Origin: Xanthobacteraceae bacterium
GTDB lineage: Bacteria; Pseudomonadota; Alphaproteobacteria; Rhizobiales; Xanthobacteraceae
DNA length: 32,612 nt
Direction of reading: 5' to 3'
Assembly (NCBI GenBank): GCA_031291445.1
Contig: JARLJA010000135.1
Location: 1 to 32,612, forward strand
Shown here: piece by piece, positions 7,267 to 15,511 of the stretch
How positions within the stretch are numbered: the first letter of the stretch is position 1
How the letters are laid out: every line of letters starts with the position of its first letter
The notes under the pieces: generated by a model
What the model saw: the letters and a program-made list of their open reading frames with translations, nothing else
Database searches by the model: none
What the model was told of the DNA's origin: nothing
Translations under genes and position numbers: made by a program

Positions 7267-8185
7267 GGCCACCGATCGCGTTCCGAATTCGCTGCGCGAT
7301 TGCCGCGGCGGACAGACCGGCCCGCGCGAGCAGCGCATCCCGATCGCCGGCGGTTGATATCTTTCCGGCGACCTCCGGAATCGCCAGGCCGAAAACCGGC
7401 GGGCGCCCCCTCGCCGCCGCAAGGCACGTCGCCACGGCGGCGTAAAGGCCTCCCCGCGCGATGTGCTCCTCCACCGTGACGATCGCCCGTGCCTCGCCTG
7501 CGAGCTCACGCACGAATCCCTCGTCAAGCGGCTTGAGGCATGCAGCGCTGACGACGCCGACCGCCATCTCGGACGCCAGGACCTCGGCGGCCTCCAGACA
7601 GGCTGATGCGATCGGTCCGCTGGCCAGAATGACCACATCGCGGCCCTGCCGCAGCACCCTCGGCGTTCGCGGCTCCCAGGCCTCGGAACCTGCGAGCACG
7701 GGCTCTCCCGACCGGCTCAGGCGAAGATAGGATGGCCGCCCGCTCGTCGCGATGGCGGTGGTAATGGTACGCACCTCATGCGGATCGCAAGGCACGAAGA
7801 CCTCCATGCCCGGCAACGCGCTCATCACCGCGACATCCTCGATGGCGTGATGCGTATAGCCCTGGCTGCCATAGGCAAATCCGGCCCCCACTGACACCAC
7901 CTTGACGTCGGCACCGTGATAGCAAACATCGTTGCGCAGCTGCTCCAGGCATCGAAAGGTCGAAAAATTCCCTATCGAGTAGATGAACACGGTCTTGCCG
8001 GACAGGGCGATACCGGCGGCGACGCCCGCCATGTTCTGTTCGGCGACGCCAACGTTGACATAGCGTTCGGGGATCCGACTGGCGAAATGCTCGAGCACCG
8101 AAAAGCCGAGATCGCCGCACAGCAGCCAAAGATTCGGATTCCGCTCGGCAAGCTCCGTCAACGCGGCGACGAAGGTGTTCCTCAT
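7262..8185 (-). CDS. Transketolase-like C-terminal subunit (Pyr and C-terminal domains)
   Basis: A 307-residue protein covering the pyrimidine-binding and C-terminal domains of a split transketolase. The catalytic Glu that activates thiamine diphosphate is Glu49 in VNVGVAEQNMAGVAAG. The C-terminal half keeps the transketolase/DXS fold, for instance SGPIASACLEAAEVL. The ATG (8185-8183) overlaps the stop of the N subunit as ATGA, so the two are made together. In this setting, next to CDP-sugar genes, it probably moves a two-carbon glycolaldehyde unit onto a nucleotide-linked ketosugar rather than serving central metabolism. That role is inferred. The stop codon lies in the end of the adjoining palindromic repeat. 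Confidence 0.9.
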   Translation of the reverse strand: MRNTFVAALTELAERNPNLWLLCGDLGFSVLEHFASRIPERYVNVGVAEQNMAGVAAGIALSGKTVFIYSIGNFSTFRCLEQLRNDVCYHGADVKVVSVGAGFAYGSQGYTHHAIEDVAVMSALPGMEVFVPCDPHEVRTITTAIATSGRPSYLRLSRSGEPVLAGSEAWEPRTPRVLRQGRDVVILASGPIASACLEAAEVLASEMAVGVVSAACLKPLDEGFVRELAGEARAIVTVEEHIARGGLYAAVATCLAAARGRPPVFGLAIPEVAGKISTAGDRDALLARAGLSAAAIAQRIRNAIGGL

Positions 8186-8994
8186 GCCCCGACCTCCGCC
8201 AGCGCCTGCGCGAGTTGCGCCGCATTCGGCGACTTGTAGTGCCACTCGAGACGATCTTCCATGAACGAGACGCCGCGGCCCTTGATCGTGTGCGCGATCA
8301 CGACGGTCGGCTTGCCCCTGGCCTGCGGCACCGATTCGAAGGTCGTCGCCAGCCGTTCCAGATCATGACCATCGATCTCGACGGCATGCCATCCGAACGC
8401 ACGCCACTTGTCCGCGAACGGTTCGAGGGCGAGCACCTCGGATACGCGGCCGAAACTTTGCAGCTTGTTGAAATCGACGACCGCGACGAGATTGTCGAGC
8501 TTGTGATGCGGCGCAAACAGGATCGCCTCCCAATTCGACCCTTCGTCGCATTCGCCGTCGCTCATGACGCAAAAGATCCGGTTCGCGCGACGATCCGCCT
8601 TCGACGCCATGGCCATGCCGACCGCGATCGGCAAGCCATGCCCGAGCGAGCCCGTCGACACCTCGACGCCGGGTACGCCGTGACTGATATGGCCGGTCAG
8701 CTTCGAGCCGTCCTTGCAGTAAGTCGCCAGTTCGGCGACCGGAAAGAAGCCCCGCTCCGCCAGCGCCGCGTAGAGAATTGCCGTCGCGTGTCCCTTGCTC
8801 AGGATGAAGCGATCGCGGTCCGGATCGGTCGGCCGTGCCGGATCGTTCTTGAGAATGCGCGCATAGAGAACGGCCAGGATATCCGCCATCGAAAGGCAAC
8901 CGCCGATATGCGACGCATTGGCGGCGTGCACCATGCGAAGTGTGTGTCCGCGGATGCGCCTTGCGAACTCGGCGACGTCAGGAGTGTTGGACAT
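8182..8994 (-). CDS. Transketolase-like N-terminal subunit (thiamine diphosphate PP domain)
   Basis: A 270-residue protein equal to the PP domain of transketolase. His29 (ASHIGG) and His69 (SKGHA) match substrate- and cofactor-site histidines. The metal/pyrophosphate motif runs from SDGECDEGSNWEA (145-157) to Asn176 in VVDFNKLQ. The usual GDG is SDG, as is common in split enzymes. It needs the C subunit, which begins at its stop codon. The start overlaps the end of the epimerase gene by 17 bp. Split transketolases occur both in carbohydrate operons and in natural-product or polysaccharide clusters; the neighbours favour the latter. Confidence 0.9.
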   Translation of the reverse strand: MSNTPDVAEFARRIRGHTLRMVHAANASHIGGCLSMADILAVLYARILKNDPARPTDPDRDRFILSKGHATAILYAALAERGFFPVAELATYCKDGSKLTGHISHGVPGVEVSTGSLGHGLPIAVGMAMASKADRRANRIFCVMSDGECDEGSNWEAILFAPHHKLDNLVAVVDFNKLQSFGRVSEVLALEPFADKWRAFGWHAVEIDGHDLERLATTFESVPQARGKPTVVIAHTIKGRGVSFMEDRLEWHYKSPNAAQLAQALAEVGA

Positions 8995-9889
8995 ACCAGG
9001 CCACCGTTTCCTTCAGACCGGAAGGGAGATCGATTCGAGGCTCCCAGCCAAGCGCGGTGAGGCGCGAGATATCGGCCTTCAGCACCTTGACCTGGTCCGG
9101 CCGATAAGGGACGTCTCCAAAGCCGAGCTCCGCGGCCGGATTGACCATCTCGCGCAGGGCCGTCACCGTGTCCCGGAGCCTCGGCGCGTCGGATGCCCCG
9201 AGATTGTAGATGCCTTGAGCCCCCTTGCTCTCGATCACCGTCCGGAAGCCGGCCGCCGCATCGCGGGCGTGCAGGAATCCCCACAGTTGCTCGCCGGCCG
9301 TCAGCGGCATGCGCTTTCCGGACCGCAACGTCCTGATCAGGTCCGGAATGATCCAGAAATCGGCATCCTTCGGACCGTAGGTCGAAAAGATCCGGAGCCA
9401 CGCGAACCGCATCCAGCCGGACGTGGCAATCTGCTCGGTCATGCCACAGGCGGCCAGCTTGGCCTTGCCGTAGAGCGTCGTCGGCCGGGCAACATCCTCC
9501 TCCCGGATGGCGCGCTGGTATGGTCCGTATTCGGCCTGCGAGCCCGCCCCCACGAAAGCCTTCACGCCGATTTCCGCACAAAGTGACGCGAGCTCCACGG
9601 CATCGACGATATTGCGTGCCTGGGCCGGGCTGTTCCGATCCGTGTTGCCCACCCCACGCCATGCGAGATGAACGACGACTTCGGGCTGAAACAGCTCCAG
9701 CGGGCGGCGCAAGCCGGCGATATCGTCCAGGGAGCCTTCGAGCAACCGGATCCGGCCCAGAACATCTTGCAGCCGCCACCGGTCGGTCTGCGGCCGCACC
9801 ACAACCGCCACCTCGTGCCCGCGAGCGATCAGGTCTTCGACGAGATAGGATCCCAAAAAGCCGCTTCCGCCGGTCACTGCGATGCGCAT
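8978..9889 (-). CDS. NAD-dependent nucleotide-sugar epimerase/reductase (extended SDR)
   Basis: A 303-residue extended SDR. The cofactor motif TGGSGFLGS is at residues 6-14. Ser117 (GAGSQAEYG) and Tyr140/Lys144 (YGKAK) form the catalytic set, so it should be active. It would epimerise, reduce or dehydrate a nucleotide-bound sugar, probably the CDP-4-keto sugar from RfbG or its product from the transketolase pair. The ATG at 9889 opens directly into MRIAVTGG. It sits 11 bp after the kinase gene and overlaps the transketolase N gene by 17 bp, so it belongs to that unit. The exact reaction cannot be told from the sequence. Confidence 0.88.
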   Translation of the reverse strand: MRIAVTGGSGFLGSYLVEDLIARGHEVAVVVRPQTDRWRLQDVLGRIRLLEGSLDDIAGLRRPLELFQPEVVVHLAWRGVGNTDRNSPAQARNIVDAVELASLCAEIGVKAFVGAGSQAEYGPYQRAIREEDVARPTTLYGKAKLAACGMTEQIATSGWMRFAWLRIFSTYGPKDADFWIIPDLIRTLRSGKRMPLTAGEQLWGFLHARDAAAGFRTVIESKGAQGIYNLGASDAPRLRDTVTALREMVNPAAELGFGDVPYRPDQVKVLKADISRLTALGWEPRIDLPSGLKETVAWYVQHS

Positions 9890-9900
9890 CGGGGCCGGCC

Positions 9901-11001
9901 TCACATCAACCGGACGAGTTCGTTGACGCCGCTCAGGATGCGATGGTGACCGGGCACGCGCCCGGGCAGGTCGGCAATCGCGAAACGCAGACGGTGCGTC
10001 GTCTTGAACAGCGCAATTCTCAGAAAGTACAGCGCGATCAGCCGTCGATCTTCGATCGTCGGCCGGTCCAGGCCGTAACCCGCCAGCAGCGGCGCGTGCC
10101 GCCGTTCCGGGTGGAAACTGATCGCCATGGCGACGTCGAACAACGGGTCGCCGACCAGCGCGTCCTCCCAATCGAGAAGCGAGGTGACGCGCCTGGTATC
10201 GGGATCGACGCAGACGTTGTGCGTACCCGGATCACCATGGAGCAGGCGCCGCGGCCGGGCCGCAACCGAGGGCCGCATGGCCTCGAACAGGTGCAGGATC
10301 GTGTCCGCATCAGCCGCCGTGATGTAGCCTGCGTCGACGCATGTGCGCGCGTGATCTTGCAGACGGAGATCAATATAGTCGGTCCAGGCGTCGTGGACAC
10401 CGCGCGGCGCATCCTCGCCTCCCGCGTCGCCGTCGAGCAGACCGGCACCCGTGCCTTCCACCTCGTGGACGAGCCGCAAGGCAAGACCAAGCCCTCTCAG
10501 AAATTCGGGCTCCACGTCGAGGATGGGATCACCGAGCTCGCGCAGGACGATACCGTCCGCGAACGCCAGGACGGAGAAATCGAACGGGGCGCCACCGCCG
10601 GTGAACTCGACGGCGCGGGTTTCCGGGACCAACGCGGCACGACCGACGGTCCCCAGCCAGTTGCGCACCCAGCGGTCGAACAGCAGCGTGCGATCTTCCA
10701 CAAACAGGTCCGACAGGGTGCTGCGAAAAACGACGGTCCCGTCCGCCCGATCAAGACGATGGACCAGATGAAAGCTGCCCGCGGCAAGTGGCCGCACCTC
10801 GCCGCCGAGATGCAGCTTCGCCGCGAGCTCGGCAATGGCCGGGACGCGCGCCCGGAGTTCGCCGTCCGCACGTTCCCTGAGCGAGCGAAGCAACTCATCC
10901 TCCACCGGAAGATCCGATTTCAGATGAAACATCCGCCGCCGCGCGGCGCGATCAAGGCGCAGCAGCGGACGGCGTTCAGGTTGCTTCGCCGCCACCTTCA
11001 C
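9901..11001 (-). CDS. Aminoglycoside phosphotransferase-fold kinase
   Basis: A 366-residue kinase-like protein of the APH/choline-kinase fold. The catalytic loop is HGDPGTHN (255-262), with the base Asp257 and the metal ligand Asn262. The magnesium motif is LLDWEDALVGDP (about 275-286), with Asp277. The N-terminal lobe is poorly conserved. The start ATG at 11001 overlaps the sulfotransferase stop as ATGA; an internal Met24 is an alternative. In this cluster it most likely phosphorylates a sugar or another O-antigen building block, not an antibiotic. Antibiotic resistance is the less likely reading, since nothing nearby suggests a resistance island. Confidence 0.82.
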   Translation of the reverse strand: MKVAAKQPERRPLLRLDRAARRRMFHLKSDLPVEDELLRSLRERADGELRARVPAIAELAAKLHLGGEVRPLAAGSFHLVHRLDRADGTVVFRSTLSDLFVEDRTLLFDRWVRNWLGTVGRAALVPETRAVEFTGGGAPFDFSVLAFADGIVLRELGDPILDVEPEFLRGLGLALRLVHEVEGTGAGLLDGDAGGEDAPRGVHDAWTDYIDLRLQDHARTCVDAGYITAADADTILHLFEAMRPSVAARPRRLLHGDPGTHNVCVDPDTRRVTSLLDWEDALVGDPLFDVAMAISFHPERRHAPLLAGYGLDRPTIEDRRLIALYFLRIALFKTTHRLRFAIADLPGRVPGHHRILSGVNELVRLM

Positions 11002-11927
11002 GCGAGTTTCTCATACCCGAAGTGCGGGAGCATGATCCCCGTGATGCTCTTGATGACCGCCTTCTGCTCCCCGGTCAGCTCGTTCATCGTGGCGATGTTC
11101 GCCTCGGTGGTCGGAGTGCGGATCGTGCCCCAAGGATAGACCTGCTCCATCTTCCTGCCGTTCCACGACGGCTCGAGCAGGCTGTCATCCCACGAAATTC
11201 CGAGCTGGTTCGCGAGCTTGCCCAGGGTACCGCGGCGGTCGGCGACCAGATCCTCGAACCGCAGGATATGGAACCGATCGGGGAATTTGGCTGCAAAAAC
11301 CAGTGCGTGATGCTGCATCATCGCCCACGTCCACGAGTAACGCTCGATCGACAACGGGAACGGACGCTTGATCGTGTCGGCAAAGGCTGACCACGGGTTG
11401 CGCACGACGTGGATGACGTGCCCCTGCTTGAAGTCCGACAGAATTCGATCGGCGTCGAAGCCGATCACCGGGCTGTAGCCGACATAAGCCACTTCCCTGC
11501 CGCTCTTGTTGAGATTGAGCCAGCTCCGGAACGTCGCCTCGAAGAAGGCAGCGACCAGGTTGCCGCGCGAGGTACCCTGCTTCTCGATGATCTCGACGAA
11601 AGCCTGCTTCCGCAGCTTCTCGTCGATCTTGAAGTCGGCATTGCGGAACTTGCTCGCGTTCGGATTGCGCGCGACCGTCTTATATTCCTCGTCGAAGAAC
11701 ATCTCGTAGTATTCGCCCGCGGAATGCCCCATCGGAAAATCCGGATAGCGATATTTGAACGGATAGAGGGAAGACAGAAAATCCGCCTGGCGCGCGTTTC
11801 CAAGCTGGGATTCGAAAGGATAGACGTAGAGCTCCGGGTGGCCATCGAGAAAGCGATGGGTGGTGTTGCCGCCATTTTCGTACATCGCTGAAATCATCAG
11901 CATGCGAAAGTCGTCTTGATAGGCCAT
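10998..11927 (-). CDS. Sulfotransferase family protein
   Basis: A 309-residue protein with the layout of PAPS-dependent sulfotransferases. An N-terminal segment ENGGNTTHRFLDGHPEL (about 17-33) stands where the 5'-phosphosulfate loop is expected. The 3'-phosphate site is VVRNPWSAFADT (about 174-185), and RFEDLVAD follows. The 5' loop lacks the usual GxxxSGT spacing, so sulfate transfer is likely but not proven. It would be cytoplasmic and modify a sugar or a lipid-linked intermediate. The ATG at 11927 has GAAGGA six bases upstream; upstream in-frame codons are not supported. It begins 116 bp after rfbG and overlaps the kinase gene by 4 bp, so sulfate and phosphate decorations may be added in one pathway. 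Confidence 0.78.
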   Translation of the reverse strand: MAYQDDFRMLMISAMYENGGNTTHRFLDGHPELYVYPFESQLGNARQADFLSSLYPFKYRYPDFPMGHSAGEYYEMFFDEEYKTVARNPNASKFRNADFKIDEKLRKQAFVEIIEKQGTSRGNLVAAFFEATFRSWLNLNKSGREVAYVGYSPVIGFDADRILSDFKQGHVIHVVRNPWSAFADTIKRPFPLSIERYSWTWAMMQHHALVFAAKFPDRFHILRFEDLVADRRGTLGKLANQLGISWDDSLLEPSWNGRKMEQVYPWGTIRTPTTEANIATMNELTGEQKAVIKSITGIMLPHFGYEKLA

Positions 11928-12022
11928 TGCACGTTCCTTCGTGGTGTCTAAGGATTGAATTGCCGAGTATCGTTGGATGGGCACTCGAGCGGATCGCGCC
12001 CCCCGGTGTGACCGCGTGCACG

Positions 12023-12050
12023 CAGAGGCCTAGCTACAGAGTCCTAGCTC
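12023..12050. repeat. Two tandem 14-bp units over the rfbG stop codon
   Basis: CAGAGGCCTAGCTA (12023-12036) is followed directly by CAGAGTCCTAGCTC (12037-12050), 12 of 14 bases identical. The second unit covers the TAG stop of rfbG. It is a local duplication of the gene end; an extra in-register stop lies downstream. No function is evident. Confidence 0.6.
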
Positions 12051-13144
12051 ATGGCCAGCCCGCGAGTCTGAACACCGCGCAGTCCTCCCGTACCCAGGAT
12101 CCGCCCGATCTGGCCGAGCGTGACCGCACGCATGTCCCCGCCGTCCTGGAATGCCCGGTACCACTCGACCGTCAGTCGCAGCGCATCGTCGAGCGAAAGC
12201 AGCGGGCGCCAGCCGAGCTGCGTGGCCGCCTTGGTGCAATCAAGCTTCAGACATGCGGCCTCGTGCGGGTGCTCGCCGCCATCGTTCTGCCAGCCCGCGC
12301 CGGCACCCCAAAGACGAACTACGCGGTTGACTACGGTCTCGACGGAGACCTCGCTGTCCGCTGACGGGCCGAAATTCCAGGCCTGGGCGAACGCCCCTGG
12401 GCGCGCGAAGAGGCGCTCCGCCAGCAGCAGGTAGGCCAGCACGGGATCGAGCACGTGCTGCCAGGGACGGATCGCCAGAGGATTCCGGATCAGCAGCGGC
12501 TCCTCCGCCATGAAGGCCCGCATGGCATCGGGGATCAAACGATCCTCTGCCCAATCCCCGCCGCCGATGACATTGCCGGCGCGCGCGGTCGCGACGCTTG
12601 CGGAAGACGGGGTGGAATAGAAGCTGCGCCGGTAAGCGTCCGTTACCAGTTCGGCACATCCTTTGCTGTTGCTGTAGGGATCGTGCCCGCCGAGCGGATC
12701 CGTCTCCTGATAGCCCCGTGGTACATTGCGGTTCTCGTAGCATTTGTCGCTGGTGACGACGACCACCGCCCGCACCGACGGCGCGTGACGGACCGCCTCC
12801 AGCAGGTGCACGGTGCCCATCACATTGGTCGCATACGTCGACACCGGATCCAGATAGGAGCGGCGTACCAGCGACTGAGCCCCCATGTGAATGACGATGT
12901 CCGGCCTCGCCTCCGCGATCGCCGAACTTACCGCCGAGAAATCGCGAAGATCGCCGATGCAGTGATGGAGGTCGCGTTCGATGCCGGCCGCCGCGAACAG
13001 ATTGGGTTCGCCCTCTGGCGGCAGCGCAAAGCCGAACACCCGCGCGCCAAGGGAGTGGAGCAGAAGCGCCGTCCACCCCCCCTTGAAGCCGGTGTGGCCG
13101 CTCAGGAAGACCCGCCGCTCCCGCCAGAAGTCGGTGTCGATCAC
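12044..13144 (-). CDS. rfbG: CDP-glucose 4,6-dehydratase
   Basis: A 366-residue extended SDR that turns CDP-glucose into CDP-4-keto-6-deoxyglucose. The N-terminus FLSGHTGFKGGW (about 13-24) is diagnostic for this enzyme. The catalytic set is TSDK (131-134) with Tyr157/Lys161 in YSNSK. GNVIGGGDWAEDRL is the family signature in the substrate half. The GTG at 13144 is chosen: it overlaps the rfbF stop as GTGA, has GGAGAG just upstream and gives the usual N-terminus. An ATG at 13177 in the same frame would add 11 residues. No rfbH (3-dehydrase) is nearby, so the product is probably not a 3,6-dideoxyhexose of the usual kind. It is then a likely acceptor for the split transketolase. Confidence 0.95.
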   Translation of the reverse strand: MIDTDFWRERRVFLSGHTGFKGGWTALLLHSLGARVFGFALPPEGEPNLFAAAGIERDLHHCIGDLRDFSAVSSAIAEARPDIVIHMGAQSLVRRSYLDPVSTYATNVMGTVHLLEAVRHAPSVRAVVVVTSDKCYENRNVPRGYQETDPLGGHDPYSNSKGCAELVTDAYRRSFYSTPSSASVATARAGNVIGGGDWAEDRLIPDAMRAFMAEEPLLIRNPLAIRPWQHVLDPVLAYLLLAERLFARPGAFAQAWNFGPSADSEVSVETVVNRVVRLWGAGAGWQNDGGEHPHEAACLKLDCTKAATQLGWRPLLSLDDALRLTVEWYRAFQDGGDMRAVTLGQIGRILGTGGLRGVQTRGLAMS

Positions 13145-13911
13145 CACACTCTCCAACTGGCCGTGCCCTCGCTCCATTGCTGCTCGAGGAAGTTGCGGTC
13201 GCGCAGGGTATCCATCGGATGCCAGAAGCCGCGATGGACATAGGCTCGCAACTGGTCGGTCTGGGCCAGGGTCTGCATCGGCACCCGTTCCCAGACGGTC
13301 TCGTCGTCCGAGATCAATCGACCGACCGAGGGCGACAGCAGAAAGAAGCCGCCATTGATCCAGCCGCCGTCGTCGTCCGGCTTCTCCTGAAAGCTGACCA
13401 CCCGATCGCCCTCGACTCCGATGGCGCCGAAGCGCTTGGCCGGGCGGACCGCCGTGACCGTCGCGAGGCGGCCATGCGACTTGTGAAACGCCAGCTGGGC
13501 GCCGAGATCGATATCGGCAACCCCGTCGCCGTAGGTCAAGGCAAAGGTCTCTTCGCCTTCCACATGGTGCAGGATCCGCTTGATGCGCCCACCGGTCTGG
13601 GTCTGCTCGCCGGTATCCACCAGCGTCACCCGCCAAGGCTCTGCCGTCTGGCGGTGGATGTCCATCCGGTTTTCGGCGAGGTGAATCGTCACGTCGGACA
13701 TATGCAGGAAGTAATTCGCGAAATACTCCTTGATCAGGTAGCCCTTGTAGCCGAGGCAGACGATGAAGTCGTTATGCCCGTAGTGGCTGAAGATCTTCAT
13801 GATGTGCCAGAGAATCGGACGTCCGCCGATTTCGACCATCGGCTTGGGCCGGACGGTGGTTTCCTCGGAAATCCGGGTCCCGAGACCACCTGCGAGAATG
13901 ACGACTTTCAT
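13141..13911 (-). CDS. rfbF: Glucose-1-phosphate cytidylyltransferase
   Basis: A 256-residue nucleotidyltransferase that joins CTP and glucose 1-phosphate to give CDP-glucose. The signature LAGGLGTRISEET (6-18) continues to RPKPMVEIGG, YGDGVADID holds the metal-binding Asp residues, and EKPDDDGGWINGGFF is typical of RfbF. The length is normal. It commits carbon to the CDP-sugar branch and overlaps rfbG by 4 bp. A 197-bp gap separates it from the upstream methyltransferase gene. A promoter could lie there, though none is clear. Confidence 0.96.
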   Translation of the reverse strand: MKVVILAGGLGTRISEETTVRPKPMVEIGGRPILWHIMKIFSHYGHNDFIVCLGYKGYLIKEYFANYFLHMSDVTIHLAENRMDIHRQTAEPWRVTLVDTGEQTQTGGRIKRILHHVEGEETFALTYGDGVADIDLGAQLAFHKSHGRLATVTAVRPAKRFGAIGVEGDRVVSFQEKPDDDGGWINGGFFLLSPSVGRLISDDETVWERVPMQTLAQTDQLRAYVHRGFWHPMDTLRDRNFLEQQWSEGTASWRVW

Positions 13912-14108
13912 GGCGACCTTTTAGCGATGGAACGGCCCGCCCGTAACCCCGGCCGCATTCCGCCAAAGCACTTTCCGGATGCAACACCGAGTTGGCAGGC
14001 GCTTCCTGGATCTCTCCCGGGGCGGCGACTGTGGCAGATATGCAACAGCGCCCCGGTAGGTAGCGCCGACGCCAGTATCAAAGCATGAGGGGGATGCCAG
14101 AAAGCTAT

Positions 14109-15323
14109 TCAGACCACGATCTCCACCGCATCCGAGCCTTTGTTCGACAACCAGGCGACGTGTTCACAGACGACGTCGAGATACCATTTCCCGGACGCAT
14201 TTTCAGGAACACGGAAGGTCGCGCGCAACCTTACCTCCTCGCCTGGTCCAAGGTTGCGCGGCAACGCTACCCTGTTCGCCGCCTCGATCATCGCTGAGGC
14301 CCCGACCTCGCCCCGTCGAAGGGCGAGATTGGTGGCACCTATGCTCCCGACATTGCTTGCGAGCAATACGGTGTCCCCGACATTTCGAACGTCAACTTCC
14401 ATGGAAACAAAGCCGCTTCCCACTTCTATGCTCTCGGCCTTGACGGTAACCTTGGTATTCCCGTTCGGGTCAGAAGAGTACACCGAGCCGACCGACTTGA
14501 TCGCGACAAGATCGTTGCGGGCGGCCGCCGGCTGTGACGCAAGTGCATTGAAAGGCAGATCACCCAGCTGGGTCTCGACAAACCCCGCACGGCCTACAAG
14601 ACGTCTCGCCGAGAACCCATGACGTCTCAGCAGGTCATCCAGATATTCCTGCGTAAAAGGATTTTCCAACGTCCCGTACCGAGCCATCTCCGCCAGCAGG
14701 CCCTCCTCGAACTCCTTGTTACCAGGTACCCACGCGCCCTCGACAATACCGAGCGCCCCGTTTCGCCGGAGCCACTTCGAGCAATTTGCCATGCACGCTT
14801 CTTCATCAATTACGTGATGCAGCACATCATAGAAGATGACCCCATCGAAGCTCGCATCAGGGAATTCAAGCTCCTCAATCGTTCCAACGAGAAATCGAAC
14901 GTTTTCACCTAAAGAAGGGCACGCATGGTGAACCGCGGCACCGTCGAGCCGAACTCGCGCTATGCGCGTGAACTCCTCGGACGGGTCAAAAGCAGTTACG
15001 TTGTAGCCGAGGAGCGCCAGAATCTCCGTCAGCCATCCTGGACCGCACCCGACCTCGAGAATGTGGGCATGGAGCGGCAGATCCATCGCTTGCAAGATGC
15101 CCGCCGCGTTATGCATGTTGTAGAAAAACTCCGGATGACCAGGAGCCTGATCAAACGGCTTCGCGAAGAACCAGGAGTCTGATTTCAGTCGCACGGCATA
15201 GGTTTTCGCTGCCTCGACGTAGGCCTCCATGTTCCCGCGAGCGTCCGCCAGGAACCGGCGGCGCCCCGAAAATGTGTTCCGGCTCGGCTCGGTTCGACGG
15301 AACCAGGCTCGATTGAATATCAC
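14109..15323 (-). CDS. SAM-dependent methyltransferase with C-terminal beta-sandwich domain
   Basis: A 404-residue cytoplasmic protein. The class I methyltransferase domain covers about residues 70-245, with motif I ILEVGCGPGWLTE (88-100), Asp113 as a likely SAM-ribose ligand, and FYDVLHHV (164-171). The last part, about 290-404, is an immunoglobulin-like beta-sandwich (SMEVDVRNVGDTVLLAS, ALPRNLGPGEEVRL, GKWYLDVVCEHVAWL). This module is often fused to sugar-modifying enzymes and may hold the glycan. It probably O-methylates a sugar of the O-chain. The start is GTG at 15323, preceded by AGGAGGGAG at a spacing of 5, one of the strongest ribosome sites in the window. A/T content is higher than in the flanking loci. 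Confidence 0.85.
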   Translation of the reverse strand: MIFNRAWFRRTEPSRNTFSGRRRFLADARGNMEAYVEAAKTYAVRLKSDSWFFAKPFDQAPGHPEFFYNMHNAAGILQAMDLPLHAHILEVGCGPGWLTEILALLGYNVTAFDPSEEFTRIARVRLDGAAVHHACPSLGENVRFLVGTIEELEFPDASFDGVIFYDVLHHVIDEEACMANCSKWLRRNGALGIVEGAWVPGNKEFEEGLLAEMARYGTLENPFTQEYLDDLLRRHGFSARRLVGRAGFVETQLGDLPFNALASQPAAARNDLVAIKSVGSVYSSDPNGNTKVTVKAESIEVGSGFVSMEVDVRNVGDTVLLASNVGSIGATNLALRRGEVGASAMIEAANRVALPRNLGPGEEVRLRATFRVPENASGKWYLDVVCEHVAWLSNKGSDAVEIVV

Positions 15324-15373
15324 GTCAGCTCCCTCCTCTCAGAAGCATATCGATACGTCACAAAACGCGTGAT

Positions 15374-15394
15374 CGCGGAGACAAGACCTCCGCG
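15374..15394. other. Hairpin in the divergent intergenic region
   Basis: CGCGGAG (15374-15380) pairs perfectly with CTCCGCG (15388-15394) across a 7-base loop. It lies in the 188-bp A/T-rich gap between the methyltransferase (leftward) and the membrane protein (rightward), where both promoters must lie. There is no T-run, so it is not a typical terminator; an operator or a leader hairpin is possible. Confidence 0.4.
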
Positions 15395-15511
15395 TAGGAG
15401 CTACGGTAACCTCAACTTTTTCTGCACGAGCTCGCATCAACTCTATTGCAGCTTGTACGCTATCTGCGCCAAACTTCAAAGTAGAGTCCGGTGGATGACA
15501 AGGGGATACGC

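Noticed and set aside
9901-11001. Aminoglycoside resistance gene
   Set aside because: The fold is shared with many small-molecule kinases, and the gene lies in a sugar operon with 4-bp coupling and no mobile or resistance context.
9520-11139. A 539-residue plus-strand frame over the epimerase and kinase genes
   Set aside because: It is opposite to clear enzyme motifs (HGDPGTHN, YGKAK) and its own translation is Arg/Gln-rich without any family motif.
12044-13636. A 530-residue frame that would fuse rfbG to upstream sequence
   Set aside because: The extra N-terminal part is an out-of-frame reading of rfbF. The GTG at 13144 with a 4-bp overlap gives the normal RfbG N-terminus.
7262-13911. Firm assignment of the cluster to bradyrhizose synthesis
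   Set aside because: The gene set is compatible with many branched sugars and the species is not proven, so it is kept only as a possibility.
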